Positions 12,770-21,749 of a stretch of 64,000 nt of DNA are shown here, piece by piece. Each line of letters begins with the position of its first letter. Position 1 is the stretch's first letter. The notes under the pieces are model-generated. The model ran no database searches and was not told the origin of the DNA. It saw only the letters and a program-made list of their open reading frames with translations. The stretch is from Phocoena phocoena. Lineage: Eukaryota > Chordata > Mammalia > Artiodactyla > Phocoenidae. Position numbers and translations under genes: made by a program. The stretch lies in the NCBI RefSeq assembly GCF_963924675.1, contig NC_089236.1:46284500-46348499 (forward strand), written 5' to 3'.

Positions 12770-13030
12770 CACAACTATATTACATTTCCCAGTCCCCCTG
12801 TATTAAATGTAGCCATGATGTTGCTAGTGAAATATGAGTGCAAGAAATTTGTGTCTATGTTGGCCAAAAATTTGGAAGAGTCACAAGATGAAAGGATACT
12901 AAGTTTTCTAAAAAATTATATGGAGGAAAGCTTCTCACCCATCAGCTACACCAAGTTTACATAACTGGAAAATAAAACTCCATTGTATTAAGTCACTCAG
13001 ATTTTGTGACTTATAAATGCTAACTTACCT
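12770..13030 (+). mobile_element. Possible old ERVL/MaLR-type LTR
   Basis: 'tacatttcccagtccccctg' followed by a 'gtagccatgatgttgctagtg' block (12811 on), and a 3' part with 'ggaaaataaaactcc...taagtcactcagattttgtg' (12967-13010), resemble old mammalian LTRs whose 3' part carries an AATAAA signal followed by a 'taagccactgagattttg'-like block. Boundaries and family are uncertain, and no paired LTR or target duplication was found. Confidence 0.35.
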
Positions 13031-13194
13031 AAAGTAAAACATGCACCAATAACAGACATGGAAACATAACTCTAAGAAGTTGTAAAAGGTATTACTAGTG
13101 AAATGTGTTAAGAATTAGGCTAACAATTAGGGCCCAAGTTGGATAGAAAGGGAAAAAAATTTCATTATCTCATTTTTATATTTCTTCAGTGAAT

Positions 13195-13690
13195 TCTATT
13201 AACTAAATTGTATAACAAAGTCTTTAACATAGCCATTAAAACATTCCTGATTCAGACTTCTTGGCATCCAGTGGTTAGGACTCCATGCTTGCAATACAAG
13301 GGGTGTGGGGTCAATTCCTGGTTGGGGAACTAGGATCCCACATACCCTGTGGTGTGGCCAAAAAATAAAATTTAAAATAAAAAAGATTTCCTGATTTGAC
13401 TCCTGCTTAACTCTACAGTCTCTTCCTGCCTCACAATTTTATTAGTTATAATCTGACCACACTGGATTTTTTTTTCAATTACTTGAATGTGACATGGTCC
13501 TCACACCCCATATATTACAACATTAATAGATATTTTCTTGCCTGAAATGTAATATTCTTAATTTCCCCAGTCACTACTCAAACTTCAGGTTTTAACTTAA
13601 TGTTACTTCCTCCAGGAATGTAATAATAATCCCCAGGTTATTAGACTAGAGCAGATCCCTATGATATAAGATGTCACAGCACCTGCTCTG
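13195..13690 (+). mobile_element. L2 LINE fragment (+), split by a CHR SINE
   Basis: Sequence on both sides of the SINE at 13253-13387 reads as one L2 3'-half copy: 'aaagtctttaacatagcc' on the left, then 'tttgactcctgcttaactctac', 'ccacactgga', 'ctcaaacttcaggttttaac' and 'acttcctccagg' on the right, in L2 sense order. It is ancient and non-coding. Confidence 0.6.
13244..13396 (+). mobile_element. CHR-type SINE, older short form, nested in L2
   Basis: The body (about 13253-13387) starts with a diverged tRNA-Glu-like head ('acttcttggcatccagtggt', A-box region) with a B-box-like 'gggtcaattcc' at 13308-13318, and ends in an A-rich tail ('aaaaaataaaatttaaaat'). A 9-bp direct repeat, ttcctgatt (13244-13252 and 13388-13396), flanks it. 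The head is more diverged than in the four antisense or sense copies elsewhere in the window, consistent with an older subfamily (CHR-1-like; name from memory). Confidence 0.8.
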
Positions 13691-14000
13691 CATTCTTCCA
13701 TTTAAGAAGTACTTACTAACTTTCTCCCACGCATCAGGCATAGTGTTTGTGTTTGGGGATACTTGGGGATATGATGTAACAGATATGGTGCCCACTTTCC
13801 TGGGACTTATGAGAAGGTAATATTAAAAGAGTCATACAAAAAGATGTTAATTTTAGACAGATATTTTGATCTGAAGGAAAGTTCCATGAGAACTTGTAAA
13901 CTAAATTGGCATTTAAAGATGTTTTCACAGAGGAAATATTAATGGAAATGAAATTAGGATGAGGAGGAATATTTAAGTAACGTGGTACAGTGCAGGTAAG
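13691..14000 (-). mobile_element. L2 LINE 3' region, antisense
   Basis: 'aagtacttactaactttctcccacgc' down to 'cccactttcctgggacttat' matches the reversed L2 3' end in layout ('..tactgtgtgccaggc..', then '..ggggata..', then '..tgccc..ggagctta..'). It likely belongs to the same antisense L2 as the relic starting at 14690. Confidence 0.5.
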
Positions 14001-14689
14001 AGTCTATCTCCTTGTGGCACATCTATTTTGCTTGTCTAGCCCCTGTGTTCCTGAGTTGGGATTGATAATAAAATACATGAGATACAATAGATTTCACCCA
14101 ACACCGATTTTTTTTTGCTTTAAGAGAGATAATAGGGTAGGCAAACATACAAAGTTCATGACAAAGGCATAGTAGCGGCCTCATGGCACTCAGGAACTCT
14201 ACACTGGGGACGCCTACAGTGCCAAAGAGTAGAAATAGGTGAGTGCAAGCCACCTCATGATAGGGAATCAATAAGTCATGAGTCCTATTGGATTTTATGT
14301 TCTACTGGTCCTGTATCCCTCGGAGATAATGTGAATAGAATCCATTCTCCAGTGCAGATGCATCTCATTAATAACAGGTACTGGTTTTGCAATAAATTGC
14401 AAGTAAGGTACAGGTGCTTACTCCTGTACATAGTATTCTCAATCAGGTTCTCATTGATCAAAGATCCCATTTCTTGTCTATTGATGCCTTGATTTCATGT
14501 TACATTGAAGGTTAGCTCAAGAGTCGTATCCTCAGGCTTCCATGAAGCTAGAGAAATGGCCTCAAAACAAGTTGTTAGCACTTGACTTCTATCCTGACAG
14601 AGTCTGTCAACAATATGTGAAGACCTTGGTATTGGCAGAAGGTGTGGGAAGCAGACATGTTATATATTTCTAGAAATCAGAATGAATTC
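14001..14689. other. Unassigned ~0.7-kb segment inside an antisense L2
   Basis: The sequence between two antisense L2 parts does not match the L2 order and has a different texture (for example 'cttgtctagcccctgtgttc' at 14031-14050 and 'gcaataaattgcaagtaagg' at 14389-14408). It may be an inserted LTR or other repeat, or diverged unique DNA. I could not pair a target duplication or terminal repeats. Confidence 0.35.
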
Positions 14690-15850
14690 CTATAGCCCAG
14701 GTGGCAAAGAGGAATAAGTGAAGTGACACAAGAGAAGACTAAAAAGATAAATATGGTTATGATCACAAAAGTCATCCTCGCCTGTGTTAAGGAATTTATT
14801 CAATGAAAAATGGAAAGTCACTGAAGGATTTAATGTGTGTGGGGTTTAATGGTAACTTTGATTTTGAAAATTTAAGTCCAGCTGCAGCATAGGTACTTAG
14901 ATGAAGAGAGGAAATGCCAGGCTACAGGGACAATCTAAGCAAATGTTATTGTTAGGTAAGACTATGGTAATGGATGTGGTGATGGAGAGACATGTGTAAA
15001 TTTAGGAGATAGTTAAAAGGTAAAATTGACAGGACTTGCTGAAATATTGGGTATTGAATGGAAGAGGTATGTGTTAGGAGTTAGTTCTAATTGGATATTT
15101 TGTGTTGTCACTCACTGTTTTAGAAGAGCACCAGAAAACCAGTGTTGGGATGAAAATCATGGTTTTTGTCTTAGACTTGTTAGGTTTGAGATGTTTTTGA
15201 GAAATCCAAGTAGAAATATCTGTTAGCCAGGAGATATCCATTTCTGGAGCTCAGAGGAGTACTATGGAATGAGACTATGGCTTTGGAAGCTATGAACACA
15301 TAGATAATAATTGAAACCATGGGCATGATGAAATTGCCTAGAGAGTATCTAGAAGAGAGGAAAATATGGAATAAAATCAAGCCTCACAGATCTCCACTAT
15401 GTACTGGTCAGGTTACAGAGAATGAATCTGCAAAGAACTGTGCAATGTTGTAGTCATGAAGAATTAGGAAAACCTGGAGAGTATAGTGTCAAAGTAACCA
15501 AGAGAAGAGACTACTTTACAAAAAAATAGTTGAAGCCTGAGTAATATACTCAGAATTTAGAGTTATGGAAGTAATCAGTGGCCCTAGTGAGAACTGATTC
15601 AATGGAGTGATACAGTAGAAGCCAGTTTCATCTAGAGGCCGGTGAGCGAAAGAGTAACTATAGCCAACTCTTCAGAGTAGTTTGGCTATACAGGGGGAAA
15701 AAAGTGGGAAGTTGAAAGAGTATAAGACAAGATATAACTTTTTAAACTATAAATATAATGGATTTTGTGAAGTTCCTGAACAGGAAAGAGGAGCTAAAAG
15801 AACATTTAAAGTTCATTAAAAGACAGAGTAAGTTTCTATTTGACTAGAGA
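14690..15850 (-). mobile_element. L2 LINE with reverse-transcriptase relic, antisense
   Basis: Read on the minus strand this is the ORF2 reverse-transcriptase region of an L2/CR1-clade LINE. The block 15280-15380 corresponds to the segment around the catalytic Y-A-D-D box (family Leu-Gly-Asp...His-Leu-Tyr-Ala-Asp-Asp). Here it is decayed: the 15180-15380 minus-strand frame reads S-I-I-I-Y-V-F-I-A-S at the box. Upstream RT sequence follows to about 15700 ('agtttggctatacaggggg', 15681-15699). On the 3' side it continues to 14690 with 'cactgaaggatttaatg'-type L2 sequence. The family has been inactive since before the placental radiation. Confidence 0.65.
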
Positions 15851-16320
15851 CCATTCTGGATGGCCCTAAGAGTCTATTTCCTACCCTCTTTGGTTTCTTA
15901 GCAGAGATCTGGCTCAGTTGATCTAAGCCAGTCTGCAGAGAGTCAGGGCCTTGGACTGATTTCATCATTCCTGGCAGGCAAGATAAGTACCCTAAATCTA
16001 CAAGATCCTTAGTGGTGTTTCTGGGTATGGAGACTCCTTGATGATAGATATCTTTTACTCAAGTGTCCTCTAACTTCTTAGGCTCATCTATAAATATATA
16101 AAACAATGGGGTAAGGGTGGGAGAGAGGCTGGTCCCTTCTGGGAGTGCCCCTCCCTCCATCACATTCCATCTCCAGGCTGCTGGTTAAGGCAGGTCTCCT
16201 CTGCTGGAACCTTGGCTCTGACATGTAGAACATCCATGCCTGGTTTATGCTATGGAGTAATAGAACTTCACAGGACTGTGTGCATCCTGCTACTTCTGTG
16301 CATATAAGGTTTTTTGTTTT
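15851..16320. other. Unassigned sequence, possibly LTR-derived
   Basis: This is a more GC-balanced stretch (especially 16110-16230) ahead of a block of AATAAA repeats. A TATA-like 'ctataaatatataaaac' at 16088-16104, a CT-rich middle and downstream poly(A) signals resemble the layout of a retroviral LTR, but I recognise no named family and see no TG...CA ends with a target duplication. Confidence 0.3.
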
Positions 16321-16485
16321 CCCCTAATAAATTCCCCTAATAAATTCTCCTAATAAATTTCCCCTAATAAATTCCCCTAATAAATTTCCCCTAATAAATT
16401 CCCCTAATAAATAAATAAATTTTGTTTTCCCCTAATAAATAAATAAATTTCCCCTAATAAATTCCCCTAATAAATTCTAATAAAT
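16321..16485 (+). repeat. Minisatellite of AATAAA-bearing units
   Basis: Eleven units of the form 'cccctaataaatt(t)' (13-14 bp) run in tandem; two units carry an extra (AATA)n extension, and a 'gttttcccct' spacer recurs at 16316 and near 16425. By my count the array holds 15 AATAAA hexamers, the core polyadenylation signal, in about 165 bp on the + strand. Unit number is likely to vary between individuals and species. Confidence 0.9.
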
Positions 16486-17297
16486 GCTATGTTCTATCCA
16501 TAGCACTAGAGTTATGAATCTGTGGCCCTCTCGCAGGACAGTATTTCAGAATTTAACTGCAGCAGATAAAATGGTCAAATCATCTGCCTATGACTAAATC
16601 TTATAAAGTCTTCAAGTCTTTCTGAGGATTGAGAAAATGAAAAATTCTTACATTTTTAGCCAAAAAACAACAAAAAAGTCAATCAAGCAAAATTGGTTCC
16701 ATTTACCACTTGCTGCCTACAAATTACCCACAGAAAATAAAATCTCAAGATATTCTAGAACAGCTTAACCACATCTGTAACATAATTTATATACTTTCAC
16801 AAAGTTTGTATGCAAGTTTGTATAAGCCTGCACCAACTTTAACTTTTTCTTTCTTCTGGGTTAGCAAAATTACCTAAGTTCCTTTTAGTTCTAGAAGGCT
16901 ACCTTTTCAGCTGCTACTAACATATATATGAAATCATAAGGATTCATAAAAATTTAAGAGAAAATACCTGACTTATTTTTATTGTATTTTCCCCTCTTTT
17001 ATCAGAAACTCTAGAAAGGGGGGTGATAACATGTTATTGAAGTAATGTATAATATCTTGTTTTTGTCAGAGCAATACTGGTAGCCATTGAATGTTTCCAC
17101 ATAGCCACATGGTTTCATAGCCATTAAGTGGAAACATGAATTTCCTTAATATGTCCCAAATATTCAACTATAAGCAATGAAATATGTTCCTTTTGATCAA
17201 ATGCCAACTACATATTTAGGAATTTGTTATGAAAGCTGTTAATTGATATATGATCAGACAGAAATTGCTTTTAAAAAATCCCTGACATTTCTGTCAT
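16486..17297. other. Unique intergenic sequence
   Basis: No gene or named repeat was recognised. The first about 80 bp after the minisatellite may belong to the same LTR-like unit as the sequence before it. Confidence 0.5.
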
Positions 17298-17410
17298 AAA
17301 TCATCATGTCACTTTGTTATAAAGCAGAAACTAACACACCATTGTAAAGTAATTATACCCCAATAAAGATGTTTAAAAAAAAAAAAAAGAAAAAAAAATC
17401 ATCATGTCAC
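17298..17410 (+). mobile_element. Tiny 5'-truncated L1 (3' tail only) with 15-bp target duplication
   Basis: The body 17313-17395 holds only the last L1 3' UTR bases ('ttgttataaagcag', 'caccattgtaaagt', 'aataaagatgt') plus an interrupted poly(A) tail. A perfect 15-bp direct repeat, aaatcatcatgtcac, lies at 17298-17312 and 17396-17410. The 3' end is the same type as in the L1 ending near 36622. Confidence 0.92.
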
Positions 17411-18530
17411 ATTCAGCTATATCATGGTAGTTTATAAGAAAAGAGCATAAGCATGATACAATTTGTCAATAAAATCTAATACAGTAGAGTACCATATGAT
17501 ATGCCATAAGATCGAAGAAGGAAATCCACAACTTCAGATTAAACAGTGATGACCAATTGCCATAAGAACCTAACCTGACTTTTCTGTGACAGTAACTATT
17601 CTTAATTCTGAATTAAATGAAAACATACTTTAGTAAATATTTTACTTTCTTCAAGTGGAATAAATAGAATGCTTTTTCTCTCTTCCCCAAAATAAGAAAA
17701 TTTAATTGCGTATATCTTATTACTAAAAATATCATTCTAAAATAGACATTGAGAATACAGTGTGTACAGAAACGTGTAAAGTGTTTTATGCTAGATGCCC
17801 GATGAAAAAAATATGTTTCTCAAGGATGTTTGATTTTATCTAATTTTATAGGTGCACTCATGGGGATGTAGGGAGGTCAATTATCACACAGAATTACAGA
17901 AAGAATTATTTCAATCCTTTCATAGTTGAAGACAAAATGTTGTATGTTTTATCTATTTGTCTAGCTTTACTGAATATATTATTCTTTCCTTCTCTTTCTG
18001 GCTTAAATGAAGAGCTAAACTCAAATGGTATAAAGAATACTAGCTTGTGAATGCACCAGATGTTTGATGCAATATGTAAAACCTGTCATGCAAAGTAGGA
18101 GAAAAGTTACTTTTAAAAGAATATTTGAGTATATAACTCTGATTCATCTGCTTTTTTTCAGATCATACACAGACTTCTATATAAATTATAAAAGGTGGTT
18201 CCATAGATGAAAGCTGTTTGTAATTTGTAGAGACCATTTTCTTGTCAACTTTCTCATAGCAGTTTCATTATTAGGCAAACCAATTAAGTGTGCTCAGAGT
18301 AAGCCACATATGCTAAGTACACAATTTGTATAAAATTCTAATCTGTTCATTACTTTTATACCAGTAAATTTTTCCCTGACTTGGAGTAGTGGGTTCATTT
18401 TTTTAATAAGAATTTTGTGTTAAAAATGGCATGTTGAAATGCCTGACATGAGAATTCTCAAACTGTCTTAACTAGATTTTGGCATTTAATAAGCTGTAAA
18501 CTGCTGAAGCTATTTGCAGATGAAGTCTCA
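17411..18530. other. Unique intergenic sequence
   Basis: AT-rich, with no recognised gene or transposon. Confidence 0.55.
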
Positions 18531-18800
18531 TGTTTGTCCATCAGCAGGGGGCTGGAAGCATAATTAATTGAGTGAAAGTTAAAAGATGGACAGCACGGTT
18601 ACATTTATGCAAATATTGCAGCAGAACATCTAACGAAAGAGAAAAATAGCTTGCAACCAATTGGTTTGGTTTTGGACCAAAATCCACAGGGTCCATTTAA
18701 ACATTGCAGACTGCACCTGACAGTTAAGGCTTGTGGTGTTTTTTAATACTAGCTGTTATGGTAGGAATAGCAGGCAAAAAGTTGAAGTCCAGAGAGACAA
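18400..18800. promoter_or_regulatory. Candidate conserved regulatory block
   Basis: This is a repeat-free block with clustered factor-like motifs: a CTCF-like site (18541), homeodomain-type 'attaattga' at 18563-18571, a perfect octamer ATGCAAAT (18607-18614, the POU/Oct site), and 'accaattggtttggt' (18657-18671) containing a CCAAT box on the + strand. Such clustering is typical of developmental enhancers in gene deserts, but conservation cannot be judged from one genome. Confidence 0.25.
18541..18555 (+). promoter_or_regulatory. CTCF-like motif
   Basis: 'tcagcagggggctgg' matches the CTCF core CCAGCAGGGGGC with one mismatch at the first base; the following 'tgg' departs from the usual GCS. 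The location in a repeat-free, GC-balanced block adds interest. Motif evidence only. Confidence 0.35.
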
Positions 18801-19994
18801 TTCTATTTCTGCTTTCATCTTTTTTACCTCTCATGAAATGTTAAAATATCCTTGCAAAAAATCAAATATCAAATGATACATGTGTGTGCAACCATATGCC
18901 AGGCTCTGCTGTTTGTTTCTTTTATTCATATCCCAGGCATATGTATCCTTGCACACCAAAGGTTCCACTTAATTAAAGTTAGTTAAAAGCGTAGACCACA
19001 GAGATCAGGACAGCTGCGTGAGATATTAACCTGGTTGCTGTTTGTGGACAGCATAAAACCTTTCCTGGTATTCTGTCTCCTATCACATATTTTGGTGGGG
19101 CTTTTCCCAGTAGCTCTTTGCTTCAGAAGACCACTGACTTTTCCTTAAGTGGTTGGGAAACATTAGCTTCTCCAACGATCAAAGGACATCTCAAATTGAA
19201 ATTTTGCATATTACTCATTTATATGGTTTTCCTCATGACTGTAAGGACGTGCATGAGTAACTTAGTGATTGATTTTGGACTAGTCTCTTTGTTTGTGTGT
19301 TTGATTTGTTGGCTATTCAGCAAGACACTGCTTCCTACAGAGAAATTCCTTAAGATCTCTTTTGTTCTTTTTTCTCATACTTCTGTTCTTCGGGCAGGTC
19401 TCATTTAGGTAGCTGAGGTTTAATTCTTTCTTTTTTTTCCCCTTTTTTTAACGCTACAGAAGTTGGATTTGTTAGCAAAACAAGAATGGGTTCTATGTGT
19501 GAGTTATAGAATTCTGTGTGTGCCTCTCTTTGGAGAATTAGAAAAATACAACTTTTAGAAACATTTCAAAATATCATTTTCTTCAGTTAGAAATATCACT
19601 AATCTTTCTATTCAAAGTTTTATGAAAAAAAGTTTAATCCTAAAAATGAATAGAATATACAATATTTTTGAGGCCTATCAGGAGATGGTGCTAAATATAA
19701 AAACAAATTAAAACCCAAACTAAAACAAAAAAATTTACATGGCATGTTGATAGTGAATGATTGTAAAATGTTTTCAAAATAATCTAAATTCAAAGGTTGG
19801 TAAGAGTTAAAATATGAGAGCATAGAAAACTTCAAGTAAGCGAATTCACATGGAGGCCATCCAGATTTAATTGAACTTCCCATATTATTTTTGTCTTATG
19901 AAATTCTACTCTGTATTGCTGTATAATTCTGTTTCATTCAAGGCAAGATATTAAGCCCATGGTGAAAATATTTTTTACATGTTGTCATATTTTT
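18801..19994. other. Unique intergenic sequence
   Basis: No gene or named repeat was recognised. The open frame at 19118-19408 lacks splice context and shows the hydrophobic composition of chance frames in AT-rich DNA. Confidence 0.5.
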
Positions 19995-20000
19995 CATAAA

Positions 20001-20202
20001 TTTTTTTTTTGTGCTACGCGGGCCTCTCACTGTAGTGACCTCTCCCATTGCGGAGCACAGGCTCTGGATGCACAGGCTCAGCAGCCATGGCTCACGGGCC
20101 CAGCCGCTCCACGGCATGTGGGATCCTCCCAGACCGGGGCACGAACCCGTGTCCCCTGCATCGACAGGCAGACTCTCAACCACTGCACCACCATGGAAGC
20201 CC
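20001..20202 (-). mobile_element. CHR-type tRNA-Glu SINE, antisense
   Basis: This is the same family as the copy at 8012. A T-run (20001-20010) marks the poly(A) side and the tRNA-Glu-like head lies at the right end. The B box is intact in reverse complement near 20145 (ggttcgtgccccgg). Flanking duplication is weak: only 'cataaa' (19995-20000 and 20203-20208) is shared. The short tail and weak duplication suggest an older insertion or later edge loss. Confidence 0.9.
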
Positions 20203-20208
20203 CATAAA

Positions 20209-20680
20209 AATATTTTTAATTAATCCTCAGAAGTTTAATTTCAAATGTGGAAAATGACTGCATAATTTCCAGTGTTATCAACCACTTTAAATTTCTAAAA
20301 ATTATGGCCCTATATAAGCATATAGCTATTGTACACATTGTTTTTTTGTAATCTAAACACTGAAGATATTTTAGGATTTATATTCTAAAGAATGACACTG
20401 CACAATTTTTATCAATAATTGCTTTCAAATGTTAACATAAACTGTTGTAAAAATTTTAATATGAACATGCTTGGCAAAAACAAGCACATTATATGTATAT
20501 ATAAAATAAATATATATACATATATAAAATATTTACTATATTATATATATATATGTAACTGAATATAAAATAGATACAATCCTGAGAAGGTTTTGCTTGC
20601 TTTATTTCATTATAAGTGGGGAATAGGGAAATGTTTCCAAGGAAAGAGTCCTCAGTTTAAGACAAATATTTATCTGAACA
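20209..20680. other. AT-rich sequence with a TA/TATATA low-complexity tract
   Basis: An AT-only tract at about 20492-20553 is the sole structured element; nothing else is recognised. Confidence 0.6.
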
Positions 20681-20765
20681 AAAATAATTTTTCGAGCAGA
20701 AGCAAGAAGAACTACAATCCTGCAGCTTGTGGAACAAAAATCACATTAACAGAAAGATAGATAAG

Positions 20766-21694
20766 ATGAAAAGGCAGAGGGCTATATACCAGATGAAGGA
20801 ACAAGATAAAACCCCAGAAAGACAACTAAATGCAGTGGAGATAGGCAAACTTCCAGAAAAAGAATTCAGAATAATGATAGTGAAGATGATCTAGGACCAT
20901 GGAAAAAGAATGGAGGCAAAGATCAAAAACATGTAGAAATGTTTAACAAAGACCTAGAAGAATTAAAGAACAAACACCTAGAAGAATTAAAGAACAAACA
21001 AACAGAGATGAACAATACAATAACTGAAATGAAAAATACACTAGAAGGAATCAATAGCAGAATAACTGAGGCAGAAGAACGGATAAGTGACCTGGAACAT
21101 AGAATGGTGGAATTCACTTCCATGGAACAGAATGAAGAAAAAAGAATGAAAAGAAATGAAGACAGCCTAAGGGACCTCTGGGACAACATTAAATGCAATG
21201 ACATTCACATTATACGGGTCCCAGAAGGAGAAGAGAGAGAGAAAGGACCTGAGAAAATATTTGAAAAGATTATAGTCGAAAAATTCCTTAACATGGGAAA
21301 GAAAATAACCACCCAAGTCCAGGAAGTGCAGAGAGTATCAGGCAGGATAAACCCCAGGAGAAACAGGCCAAGACACATAGTAATCAAATTGACAAAAATT
21401 AAAGACAAAGAAAAATTATTGAAAGCAACAAAGGAGAAATGACAAATAACATACAAGGGACCTCCCATAAGGTTAACAGTTGATTTCTCAGCAGAAAATT
21501 TACAAGCCAGAAGGGAGTGGCATAATATACTTAAACTGATGAAAGGGAAGAATCTACAACCAAGATTACCTTACCTGGCAAGGATCTCATTCAGAGTCTA
21601 CAGAGAAATTAAAACTTTTACAGAAAAACAAAAGCTAAGAGAATTCAGCACCACTAAACAAGCTCTAAAACAAATGGTAAAGGAACTTCTTTAA
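20766..21694 (+). pseudogene. L1 ORF1 pseudogene (coiled coil + RNA-binding chaperone)
   Basis: ORF1p is the L1 RNA-binding chaperone. I place the ancestral start at the ATG 20766 and the end at the TAA 21692-21694. Three lesions are visible: an in-frame TAG at 20892-20894 (codon 43, CAG to TAG by comparison with related copies), a 1-bp loss near 20934 that shifts the frame, and a TGA at 21440-21442 that fits CpG decay of an arginine codon. Between them, 20939-21442 stays open and encodes a Lys/Glu-rich coiled coil (E-E-L-K-N-K repeats, then T-I-T-E-M-K-N-T-L), followed by the RRM and start of the C-terminal domain. The coiled coil contains an 8-residue duplication, listed separately. Confidence 0.9.
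20951..20998 (+). repeat. 24-bp in-frame tandem duplication in L1 ORF1
   Basis: The 24-bp units 20951-20974 and 20975-20998 differ only at their first base (g/c). They encode D-L-E-E-L-K-N-K then H-L-E-E-L-K-N-K inside the ORF1p coiled coil. Eight residues is one more than a heptad, so the duplication would shift the coiled-coil register. Confidence 0.9.
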
Positions 21695-21749
21695 GCAGGA
21701 AACACAAGAGAAAGGGACCTACACAAAGAAACACAAAAAAATTAAGAAA

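Noticed and set aside
16321..16485. Regularly repeated units resembling a CRISPR array
   Set aside because: Units are contiguous with no unique spacers, and the genome is mammalian; it is a minisatellite.
20492..20560. AT tract considered as a promoter or origin
   Set aside because: It is simple TATATA low complexity adjacent to L1 with no other promoter feature.
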